This document shows positions 25,084 through 31,838 of a DNA stretch of 32,251 bases, one piece after another (position 1 is the first letter of the stretch; every line of letters starts with the position of its first letter). Made by a program: the position numbers and the translations under genes. The stretch is from Proteiniphilum sp. UBA4977 (GTDB lineage: Bacteria; Bacteroidota; Bacteroidia; Bacteroidales; Dysgonomonadaceae). The stretch is taken from positions 127,123 to 159,373 of the forward strand of contig DGZP01000078.1 in the NCBI GenBank assembly GCA_002398565.1, read 5' to 3'. The notes under the pieces were generated by a model that saw only the letters and a list, made by a program, of their open reading frames with translations, had not been told where the DNA came from and did not search any database.

Positions 25084-25635
25084 CTAGAAATTTGCCGGCG
25101 ATTGAATCCATAGCATTTCGCTGATTCCGTCCGAATTGTTTACAACTTCCTTTGAAGACCTGGCATTGAAATAGATATTGTCTCCCTGTTTCAGCAGATA
25201 CGTTTTTTCCTGTATTTGAAATCTTATTTCACCTGACAGGATATGACAAAAAATCTGGCCGTGGGAATCGGGTAGCAGATTCTCCATGCCGGAGGTCTTT
25301 GCAAAGCGTATCAAATAGGTGTCCATCTGTTTGTTGATATCGTTTTGGGACAACAAATAAATGTTAGTGCCCGACCGGTTCTGGTCGATAAGCTTCATTT
25401 CATTCCTCAGTACCACCGGGTTGTTGGCGATGGCTTCATTTTCGCCCATCAGTTCACCTACTGTGGTGTGCAGGTTCTCCGCGATACTTTTTAGTGTAAC
25501 GATGGAAGGAAACGATTTTGACTTCTCTATCTGGGAAAGCGCGCTGGAACTGATGCCTACTTTCGTCGCAAGTTCATTCAGATTCAGCTTATACAACTCC
25601 CTTCTCTTTTTTATTCTTTCCCCAATGCGGTTCAT
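25084..25635 (-). CDS. XRE-family regulator with C-terminal cupin domain
   Basis: A 183-residue transcription factor. Residues 1-62 form an XRE helix-turn-helix (ERIKKRRELYKLNLNELA, then VGISSSALSQIEKSKSFPS). Residues about 105-180 form a cupin barrel (HGQIFCHILSGEIRF and LLKQGDNIYFNA) that in such regulators binds a small effector. It precedes the DUF4914 and carbonic anhydrase genes on the same strand, 108 nt away. A near-identical dyad lies at both its own promoter and the DUF4914 promoter, so I infer that it controls both. The leader between its -7 box and ATG is only about 9 nt after the predicted start. Effector unknown. Confidence 0.9.
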   Translation of the reverse strand: MNRIGERIKKRRELYKLNLNELATKVGISSSALSQIEKSKSFPSIVTLKSIAENLHTTVGELMGENEAIANNPVVLRNEMKLIDQNRSGTNIYLLSQNDINKQMDTYLIRFAKTSGMENLLPDSHGQIFCHILSGEIRFQIQEKTYLLKQGDNIYFNARSSKEVVNNSDGISEMLWIQSPANF

Positions 25636-25651
25636 ATGTAATAATTTTGGA

Positions 25652-25684
25652 CAAAGATAACTATTAATATATTAAGTTTTACTT
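25652..25684 (-). promoter_or_regulatory. Promoter and operator-like dyad of the XRE-cupin gene
   Basis: -7 box TATCTTTG (25652-25659). AAGTTTTACTT (25674-25684) gives the same AAGT-N3-ACTT dyad as at 25053-25063 and covers the expected -33 position (25679-25682). Confidence 0.65.
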
Positions 25685-25924
25685 CATACGGGAGAGAAGT
25701 GATCATCCTTATTTCACAGGGAGTATAAAAAGTCGGTCATTAACTTCACTATTTCCGGAAAGTTATTTTCCAAAACCATTTCTCCTCCTTCCCGGAGGTG
25801 AATTTGCGGAGGAGATCGGAAACCCATGAGGGAGCAACATGGCCCGGTTATCGCGATCCCCCCGCTTCCCTGCAAAAGATATTTATTCCATCAACCGGCA
25901 CCGATCCGTCATAAATCTGTCTGG
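25685..25924. other. Intergenic region, only a hairpin seen
   Basis: No gene or RNA recognised. CTCCTCC (25782-25788) and GGAGGAG (25808-25814) can pair but lack a T-run on either side. Confidence 0.4.
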
Positions 25925-26356
25925 TCATGCTGTATCATTTTCAGCAATGCGCTTCACCTCTTCCAATCCTTTGGAAAATCCTTCATCCATGTGTTCTTCA
26001 TACTGATCATCCACATCCACGGATACTGTCAGCGTAGTGGAACCATCTGATTCGATTAGCACGTATCTCTCATATGCCCCTTCAGCGATACTTTCCTTTT
26101 CTACACCATCCCATATTTCTCCCTGGTGCAGAAAAGTCACTTCATATGGCTTGTTAAGCTTGGTGATGGTGGCGAACATGCCGTTTCCGTCCGGACCCAG
26201 GAAGAGGGTTCTGCCACTAATCTGCCAATCCGACACGTAATGTGATCCCGGTACAAAATGTTTTGTCCATTCCTTATAGGAATCTTCGTTCCACAATGAC
26301 TCCCACACCTTTTCGATAGGAGCATCTATTTCGGTTGTAAATGTAATTGTCTTCAT
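25925..26356 (-). CDS. SRPBCC (AHSA1-like) domain protein
   Basis: A 143-residue single-domain protein of the START/SRPBCC superfamily, AHSA1-like branch. It opens with the typical strand TITFTTEIDAPIEKVWESLWNEDSY and shows the alternating strands of a helix-grip fold with a hydrophobic ligand cavity (GPDGNGMFATI, YEVTFLHQGEIWDG, TTLTVSVDVD), ending in a long helix (EGFSKGLEEVKRIAEN). Such proteins bind hydrophobic ligands or act in stress responses; no specific role can be given. It is upstream of the XRE-cupin gene but 289 nt away, so it is probably a separate transcript. Confidence 0.9.
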   Translation of the reverse strand: MKTITFTTEIDAPIEKVWESLWNEDSYKEWTKHFVPGSHYVSDWQISGRTLFLGPDGNGMFATITKLNKPYEVTFLHQGEIWDGVEKESIAEGAYERYVLIESDGSTTLTVSVDVDDQYEEHMDEGFSKGLEEVKRIAENDTA

Positions 26357-26440
26357 TGCGTAATTATTTGATTGTTATGTTTATGCATTTTTTTTAATTT
26401 CTGTTTACTGAATCAACCATCTACTTGGTACAGTTGATTA

Positions 26441-26499
26441 ACAATCACTCTTCTGCAAATGTTGATGGTCGTTTGTATTTCTTGTCCCATGGCAAGTGA
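26441..26499 (+). repeat. 59-nt diverged direct repeat, copy 2
   Basis: Partner of 22312-22370, same orientation and no gaps. The 3' part can fold as CTTGTC-CCAT-GGCAAG. On the minus strand it can be read as a short peptide starting MGQEIQTTINIC, but copy 1 has a stop in that frame, so coding origin is uncertain. Confidence 0.6.
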
Positions 26500-26621
26500 T
26501 TTATGTGCAGTCATCTGCTAGCTTATTAAGAAAAAATAACAGATTGTTACGCAAGGTTTTCATTATATTGGACTTTAATGAATGAATCAAAAAAATACGT
26601 AACGTTTAAAACCATTAAATT

Positions 26622-27356
26622 ATGAAGTTTACCAATTTACTTTTCACTATGGGCATATTATTCGGCATGCTCATTCTGCCTTCCTGTCTGGACGATGACG
26701 ATGATGTAAACCGCTTGTATCCCAATGCACTCGTCACCGTAAAGGAGACATCCAATAAAACTGTTTTTTTTCAGTTGGACGATAATACGACCCTGTTGCC
26801 CGTCAATATCACATCGCACCCTTTTGATTCAAAAGAGGTCAGGGCACTGGTAAATTACGATGAAGTGGATGATCCCAGTCAATCATTTGATCAGGCTGTG
26901 AGGGTGAACTGGATTGACAGCATCAGGACAAAGCCAATGGCTCCCAATTTGGGAACGGAGAATGATGAAGTGTATGGCAACGACCCCGTTGAAATTGTTG
27001 CCGACTGGGTCACCATTGCCGAAGATGGCTACTTGACGCTTCGCTTCAGGACCATGTGGGGTTATCAGCGAATTACCCATTATGTAAATCTTCTTCCCAC
27101 CAACAATCCCGAGAATCCTTACGAAGTGGAATTCAGGCACAATGCCAACGGCGATATGTATGGCAGGATGGGGGACGGCCTGGTTGCCTTCAAGCTCGAC
27201 AACCTGCCCGACACCGAAGGGAAGACCGTGAAACTGAAACTGAAATGGAAAGCATTCAACTCCGACAAATCGGTTGAATTTGATTACCGCACACGTGCTG
27301 CCACGTCAACAACGTCGGCCATTGCCGCAGAGAGGAGCGTTATTCCATTGCAATAA
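26622..27356 (+). CDS. NigD-like lipoprotein
   Basis: A 244-residue lipoprotein with lipobox LPSC (Cys22) followed by LDDDDD, an acidic stretch that in Bacteroidota can direct lipoproteins to the outer surface. The two-domain layout fits the NigD-like family: an N-terminal small barrel (YPNALVTVKE to FDSKEVRALVNYDEV) and a C-terminal beta-sandwich (VTIAEDGYLTLRFRTMWG to KLKLKWKAFN). The family takes its name from the nig locus linked to a bacteriocin, but the biochemical role is unknown. It has no obvious promoter match better than TATATTGG at 26564. It lies upstream of an ECF sigma factor with a 155-nt gap. Confidence 0.85.
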   Translation: MKFTNLLFTMGILFGMLILPSCLDDDDDVNRLYPNALVTVKETSNKTVFFQLDDNTTLLPVNITSHPFDSKEVRALVNYDEVDDPSQSFDQAVRVNWIDSIRTKPMAPNLGTENDEVYGNDPVEIVADWVTIAEDGYLTLRFRTMWGYQRITHYVNLLPTNNPENPYEVEFRHNANGDMYGRMGDGLVAFKLDNLPDTEGKTVKLKLKWKAFNSDKSVEFDYRTRAATSTTSAIAAERSVIPLQ

Positions 27357-27421
27357 ATCCGTTTGTAAGAAAACAATGCATCATTTCAGTATCATTAAAA
27401 TTAATTATTACTGAATAAAAA

Positions 27422-27459
27422 GGCAAGGTTGTATATTTGTAATAATTTACAACCTTGCC
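27422..27459. promoter_or_regulatory. 12-bp palindrome overlapping the ECF sigma promoter
   Basis: GGCAAGGTTGTA (27422-27433) and TACAACCTTGCC (27448-27459) form a perfect 12-bp dyad with a 14-nt loop. The -7 box TATATTTG (27432-27439) begins in the left arm. On the minus strand the hairpin is followed by TTTTTATT, so it could also be a minus-strand terminator, although no minus-strand gene precedes it. The position suggests an operator or RNA hairpin controlling the sigma gene. Confidence 0.6.
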
Positions 27460-27511
27460 ATCATACAATCGGGTGAATCTATGATGGTAGATGTGCGGAC
27501 GAGATTGGTAA

Positions 27512-28099
27512 ATGACTGAAGAAGAAAGCAGAGAGCGGGAACTCATTCGGCAGATTGTGCAGGGAAACAGGATTGCCATGAAGAGGTTTTATGATCATTA
27601 TTCCGGGTATCTTACCGCGGTATGTGCCCGTTACATCTATAATAGAGAGGATATTAGGGATATTTTACAAGAGAGCTTTCTGAAAATTTTCAATGCCATG
27701 CACAAGTTTGAATACAAGGGCTCCGGCTCCTTACGAGCCTGGTCGGCGCGCATTGTGGTAAATGAAGCATTAAAGCATATCAAGGCAAATGAAAAAATGC
27801 AATTTACAGATCTCCCGGATGAAAATTTACCCGATCCCGACGACGAGAAGGAGCCCGACTTTGAAGATATTCCCACATCGGTTATTCTTGAAATGATCCG
27901 CACGCTCCCGCCAGGATACCGAACGGTATTCAACCTTTTTATATTCGAGAATAAAAGTCACAAAGAGATTGCTTCGATTCTGCATATTGCTGAAAGCAGT
28001 TCTGCATCGCAGCTACACAGGGCCCGGGGTATACTAATGAAAGAGATAGAGTTGTACCGGTTAAAGAAAAAGTATGATGAACGATCAATGGCAAGATAA
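27512..28099 (+). CDS. ECF RNA polymerase sigma factor
   Basis: A 195-residue sigma-70 family protein of the extracytoplasmic function group. Region 2 spans about 20-90 (YDHYSGYLTAVCARYIYNRED, DILQESFLKIF, GSLRAWSARIVVNEAL). An acidic linker (LPDPDDEKEPDFEDI) leads to region 4 at about 128-180 (LPPGYRTVFNLFIFENKSHKEIA, SSSASQLHRARGIL), the -35 recognition helix-turn-helix. There is no N-terminal extension. The 3' end overlaps the next gene by 26 bases, which implies tight coupling, as for sigma/anti-sigma pairs. Confidence 0.93.
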   Translation: MTEEESRERELIRQIVQGNRIAMKRFYDHYSGYLTAVCARYIYNREDIRDILQESFLKIFNAMHKFEYKGSGSLRAWSARIVVNEALKHIKANEKMQFTDLPDENLPDPDDEKEPDFEDIPTSVILEMIRTLPPGYRTVFNLFIFENKSHKEIASILHIAESSSASQLHRARGILMKEIELYRLKKKYDERSMAR

Positions 28100-29318
28100 T
28101 CTGCGCAACCTGATGGAGCGTTACGAGGAGCCCGCACCTGACGGACTGTGGGAAGACATTGACCGGCTTATTACCGGCAACAGCACAGTCGGGGAAATGC
28201 CCGCGAAGCCGAAGTACACAGTACGGGGTATATATATAGGAGTGTTTTCAGCCGTTGCAACTGCCGCCATACTGCTTTTACTTATTTTGCGATACACTTC
28301 TTCCGAGAATCAGAAAGAGGTCCGATTCACGGAAAAAAATTCTCCAATCGTTTCACAAAACGAGCAACCCCTTGGAGAGAATATCCTTGGAGAAAACAGT
28401 GTGGAGAGTCTTCTGTCTTTAAATAAACCTGTATTGAAACGGCAACTGATTCATATTGAAGCAGCAACTCCGTTAGCAGCAAAGCAAAACGAAGCATTCA
28501 CCACCAGGGAAGAGGGCAAAGAAGATATTTCTCCGGATTCGGATAAAAACAGCGATGAGGTACCAGAAAAAGATGCTGATCAGCCAGTGCCGGATTTCAG
28601 TCATGCCGGGGATCAGTTATTCGTTTCAGCAGCACGAAAGCCTACCCGCAATCATTCCGGATGGCAAACCAGTCTCTCTATGTCGAATCTCCCGGCGGGC
28701 TCATCCGAGACCTATCCAGGATACGGTACGTTTGCACTTGCAGAAAATGTAGAGGAACAGTATCATTTTATGTCCAATTATACAAGGGAGCAAGTGTACA
28801 CCAATGTGAAACATCATCAGCCCATCACATTCGGCCTTACCTTGCGATATAACTTCAACGAAAGATGGAGTATGGCCAGCGGATTGACCTATTCATTGCT
28901 TTCATCGGAACTATATTCCGGAAACGGCAATTATTATTACGATGACCGGCAAACACTGCATTATATTGGTATTCCTGTAAACATTGCCTACATATTCTGG
29001 CAGAATGATAAAATATCTACCTACTTCTCCACCGGCGGTCTCGTAGAAAAAAATGTGGCGGGGAGGCTGACTTCAAACTACTATCTCGACAACCAGTTGG
29101 AGATAAGCACCCGGGAAAAGATCACTACCAGGGAGTTACAATGGTCCGTCAATGCAGCCACGGGATTTGAGTATCAGATATCAAACCACATCGGACTCTA
29201 TGCGGAGCCCGGAATTTCATATTATTTCAGGAACAGCAGCGAGTTGGAGACCATTTACAAGGATAATCCGCTTCATTTCAATCTGAGCCTGGGACTGCGG
29301 TTTACCATAAATAAATAA
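28074..29318 (+). CDS. Trans-envelope anti-sigma-like protein with outer-membrane beta-barrel
   Basis: A 414-residue protein with an unusual order of parts. Residues 1-52 are cytosolic and resemble the N-terminus of anti-sigma-type proteins (WQDNLRNLMERYEEPAPDGLWEDI). One membrane helix follows at 53-72 (IYIGVFSAVATAAILLLLIL). Residues 73 to about 195 are a low-complexity acidic and polar linker. Residues about 196-414 have amphipathic strands of an outer-membrane beta-barrel (ITFGLTLRYNFNERWSMASGL, LHYIGIPVNIAYIF, GFEYQISNHIGLYAEPG, LSLGLRFTIN). I infer that it spans the inner membrane, periplasm and outer membrane and restrains the overlapping sigma factor. There is no cleavable signal peptide. 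ATG codons at 28074 and 28077 are both usable. Confidence 0.8.
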   Translation: MMNDQWQDNLRNLMERYEEPAPDGLWEDIDRLITGNSTVGEMPAKPKYTVRGIYIGVFSAVATAAILLLLILRYTSSENQKEVRFTEKNSPIVSQNEQPLGENILGENSVESLLSLNKPVLKRQLIHIEAATPLAAKQNEAFTTREEGKEDISPDSDKNSDEVPEKDADQPVPDFSHAGDQLFVSAARKPTRNHSGWQTSLSMSNLPAGSSETYPGYGTFALAENVEEQYHFMSNYTREQVYTNVKHHQPITFGLTLRYNFNERWSMASGLTYSLLSSELYSGNGNYYYDDRQTLHYIGIPVNIAYIFWQNDKISTYFSTGGLVEKNVAGRLTSNYYLDNQLEISTREKITTRELQWSVNAATGFEYQISNHIGLYAEPGISYYFRNSSELETIYKDNPLHFNLSLGLRFTINK

Positions 29319-29366
29319 TAGCTTTCCCGTTCAACCCCTGTGATTAATTTTGTTTGTCACTGTTAT

Positions 29367-29666
29367 TTATTGAAACCGGGATTTGTAAAAGCGTAGCTCA
29401 TGGCGTAACTGATCTACCTCCGACTGGAGCGATTTTACTTTTTCGAGCATATGGCGTAATGCGTCTATTCCCTCCACATTGATGTCCATCTCGTAATGCC
29501 ATCGTATAAACTGTTCCAGGTCCGGGAGATCATCATACTCTATGAACCGTTCTTCTTCCTGATCTACTACATGAATCAACCCTACCTCATGTAACGACTC
29601 GATGAATGACGCTTCCACCTCATAAATCCTCAAGCATTCGCTGTATAATAATCTGTTTCCGTTCAT
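29367..29666 (-). CDS. cbpM: Chaperone modulator CbpM
   Basis: A 99-residue MerR-like protein. An N-terminal winged helix-turn-helix-like part (YSECLRIYEVEASFIESLHEVGLI) is followed by a C-terminal helix that should form a coiled coil (LRHMLEKVKSLQSEVDQLRHEL). In known systems CbpM binds the J-domain of CbpA and inhibits both its cochaperone and DNA-binding activity. Its start overlaps the cbpA stop by 4 bases (29663-29666), the usual order of this pair. Confidence 0.9.
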   Translation of the reverse strand: MNGNRLLYSECLRIYEVEASFIESLHEVGLIHVVDQEEERFIEYDDLPDLEQFIRWHYEMDINVEGIDALRHMLEKVKSLQSEVDQLRHELRFYKSRFQ

Positions 29667-30589
29667 GGCTTTCTTAATTTTGATAGTTGGGTAAACAACT
29701 CTTTCTCCCTTTCGGAGAGATGTTCCGGCAGCTCCACATTCAGTGCCACGTAGAGATCACCAAAGTTTCCTTCTTTTTTATACACTGGAAACCCTTTGCC
29801 CTTTAGCCTAAGCTTTGAACCTGGTTGCGTACCCGGTTTAATAGACATCTTTACCTGCCCGTCGAGCGTCTCAATCATCGCCGTCCCTCCCAGCACTGCT
29901 GTATAGAGATCAATGACATTCTCGGTATATAAGTCGTTGCCAAGCCTTTTAAAATGAGGATCCTCCTCAATGATAAAGGTGATGTATAGGTCGCCACTTG
30001 CGCCACCTTCCCTGCCCGGTTGTCCATAGCCGGCCAGCTTTATCTTCTGCCCGTCCGCCACACCCGCGGGAATCGTAATCCGCACGTTTTTATCATTTAC
30101 CGACAAGGTCTGCTGATGTGTTCGCATGGCCTGTCGTAGCGTCAGATGTAATTCAGCCTGATAATCCGCACCTTTGAAACGGTAATGTCTGCCGGAAGCG
30201 TGCGACCTCTGACTAAACCCGCTACCAAACATAGAATGAAAGAAATCTGAAAAATCTTCGTCCGAAAAGTTCCCTTCGGTATAAAAAGTTTGTCCGTCCC
30301 CGCTGCTCCACTGTTGATGGCTTCTTTGCTGATGCTGTTGTTGTGCCTTCTCATACTCATCTCCGTGTTTCCAGTGTTCCCCATATTTATCGTATTTGGC
30401 ACGCTTCTCGGGATCGCTCAGCACTTCGTTCGCCTCATTCAGTTCCTGAAACTTCCTGTGCGCTTCCCGGTCATTTGGATTCAGGTCGGGATGCAACTTA
30501 CGCGCCAGCTTGCGGTAAGCCTTCTTAATATCTTCGGCCGAAGCATTCCGGCCGACTCCCAATATTTTGTAATAATCAATGTATGGCAT
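29663..30589 (-). CDS. cbpA: CbpA-type DnaJ cochaperone
   Basis: A 308-residue class II J-domain protein. The J-domain is at 4-70 with the HPD motif (KLHPDLNPND). A Gly/Phe- and Gln/His-rich linker follows (QQQHQQRSHQQW, then DFFHSMFGSGF). The two C-terminal peptide-binding beta domains begin about residue 145. The zinc-finger domain of DnaJ is absent, which fits CbpA. It stimulates DnaK ATPase and delivers clients. It is co-transcribed with cbpM. No consensus TAnnTTTG box is seen directly upstream. Confidence 0.93.
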   Translation of the reverse strand: MPYIDYYKILGVGRNASAEDIKKAYRKLARKLHPDLNPNDREAHRKFQELNEANEVLSDPEKRAKYDKYGEHWKHGDEYEKAQQQHQQRSHQQWSSGDGQTFYTEGNFSDEDFSDFFHSMFGSGFSQRSHASGRHYRFKGADYQAELHLTLRQAMRTHQQTLSVNDKNVRITIPAGVADGQKIKLAGYGQPGREGGASGDLYITFIIEEDPHFKRLGNDLYTENVIDLYTAVLGGTAMIETLDGQVKMSIKPGTQPGSKLRLKGKGFPVYKKEGNFGDLYVALNVELPEHLSEREKELFTQLSKLRKP

Positions 30590-30660
30590 CTTTTATTTAT
30601 CATGAACCAACAATGTCGGTATTTTTTTCGATGTAATTAAGCAGATTTGGATGGATTTTT

Positions 30661-30816
30661 TCACGGACCTGCAGCTAGTCCGTTCTGTACCTTCCCATCA
30701 CTCCCAAAGTGAGAGCCGTGACAAGGACAGTCCCATGATTTTTCCTCTTCATTCCATTTAACCGTACAGTGGAGATGGGTGCAATCGCTCTGACCGTCTC
30801 TTTCCCTAGAATTACC
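30661..30816 (-). pseudogene. Remnant of a Rieske [2Fe-2S] domain gene
   Basis: One minus-strand frame, ending at a TGA at 30661-30663, encodes a clear Rieske cluster motif: CTHLHC, then KSWDCPCHGSHF. This gives both C-x-H-x-C and C-P-C-H boxes with the usual spacing, then DGKVQNG. Such sequences form the C-terminus of FAD-dependent oxidoreductases with a Rieske domain. Upstream, the frame is closed by stops about 13 codons before the first cysteine (near 30820), and no start or FAD domain exists, so the gene is a 3' fragment. A 10-bp hairpin sits just beyond the break. Confidence 0.75.
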
Positions 30817-30822
30817 GGTTTA

Positions 30823-30850
30823 ATGTAACAGGCAATGTCACCTGTTACAT
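30823..30850. repeat. 10-bp inverted repeat beside the Rieske remnant
   Basis: ATGTAACAGG (30823-30832) and CCTGTTACAT (30841-30850) pair perfectly around an 8-nt loop. It lacks a T-run. It lies where the Rieske reading frame is broken. Could be a small mobile-element trace, a dyad operator or chance. Confidence 0.5.
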
Positions 30851-30970
30851 ATAAAACCAAGAGAGTGTGTTTTTTGTTCAAAATAGTATGCGACGGAAAT
30901 TCAAGATTTTGTTTTCCCTTCAAGGAGAATAAAACTCCCAAATCGCTTCCTGAGTCCCAGTCTTTAAATT

Positions 30971-31813
30971 CTACAAGGCAGCCTTTACCGATTCCGACAG
31001 TGAAGTCGTGGGCCTGCCAAGCAATAAGGAGAGCTGACGGGAATCATCAAACAGATCGTCCTTCGATGCTGAAACATCCCAGCTGGCGATGGCAGATGCT
31101 AGTCCTGCGGGAATATCAAAACTTTCCAGGATTTTAGTGTATTCAGCTTCTGTCAGGTTTCTGTAGGGGATGTTTTTGCCGGTCTGGTTTGAAATTTCGG
31201 CCGCTAAACCGGCAAGTGTATAATAATCGTCTCCGGCTAATTCGTAGACTTTTCCCATGTGTGATTCGTCGGTTATAGCCAATGCTGCCGCTTCGGCATA
31301 ATCGGCACGGGCGGCAGATGATATCTTTCCGTTGCCTGCACTTCCAATGAAGGCACCTCCTGCCAGTGCGCCCCTGATTGAACCGGTATAATTTTCGGTA
31401 TACCAGCCGTTACGAAGGATAGTGTAATCAATACCGGAAGCTTTTAACGCTTCTTCCGTTGTCATATGTTCCCCTGCAAGATTCAACGTGGTGGAGTCGG
31501 CATGTAACAGGCTTGTGTATACGATCCATTTTACACCGGCCCTGCCGGCTGCCTCTATTACATTGAAATGCTGACTGGCACGCTGACCTATTTCGTTGCT
31601 TGAGATAAGTATCAGCCGGTCTATTCCGGCGAGTGCTTCGATCATTACCTGAGGTTTGGTATAATCAAAGGTACGTACTTCTATACCCTGTGCAGATGCC
31701 TTCTCCGGTGTGCGGACAAGCGCTACGATATTTTCGTTGGGAACTCTCTTTTTTAATTCTTCCACAACAATGGTTCCCAATTGCCCGGTTGCTCCTGTGA
31801 CTGCTATTTTCAT
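30971..31813 (-). CDS. SDR/NmrA-type NAD(P)H:quinone oxidoreductase (QorB-like)
   Basis: A 280-residue atypical short-chain dehydrogenase/NmrA-family protein. The Rossmann motif is GATGQLG (7-13). A conserved ALVRTPEKA, which sets NADPH preference, follows, and then LILISSNEIGQRASQH and YTILRNGWYTENY, which I recall from QorB. QorB-type enzymes reduce quinones with NADPH. It lacks the classical Y-x3-K of standard SDR proteins, as expected for this branch. It begins 25 nt after the yceI-like gene and is probably in its operon. Confidence 0.88.
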   Translation of the reverse strand: MKIAVTGATGQLGTIVVEELKKRVPNENIVALVRTPEKASAQGIEVRTFDYTKPQVMIEALAGIDRLILISSNEIGQRASQHFNVIEAAGRAGVKWIVYTSLLHADSTTLNLAGEHMTTEEALKASGIDYTILRNGWYTENYTGSIRGALAGGAFIGSAGNGKISSAARADYAEAAALAITDESHMGKVYELAGDDYYTLAGLAAEISNQTGKNIPYRNLTEAEYTKILESFDIPAGLASAIASWDVSASKDDLFDDSRQLSLLLGRPTTSLSESVKAAL

Positions 31814-31838
31814 TCGTTTTATTTTTTATAGTATATTT

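Noticed and set aside
25782..25814. CTCCTCC/GGAGGAG hairpin as a terminator
   Set aside because: No T-run on either strand and a 19-nt loop; left as an unexplained dyad.
22396..26356. Block called a mobile genomic island
   Set aside because: No integrase, transposase, tRNA junction or clear change in base use; only the flanking repeats hint at it, so it is reported as a repeat finding.
30675..30941. 88-codon minus-strand frame
   Set aside because: It overlaps the Rieske motif in a different frame; the conserved cysteine/histidine boxes are in the other frame, so this one is a by-product.
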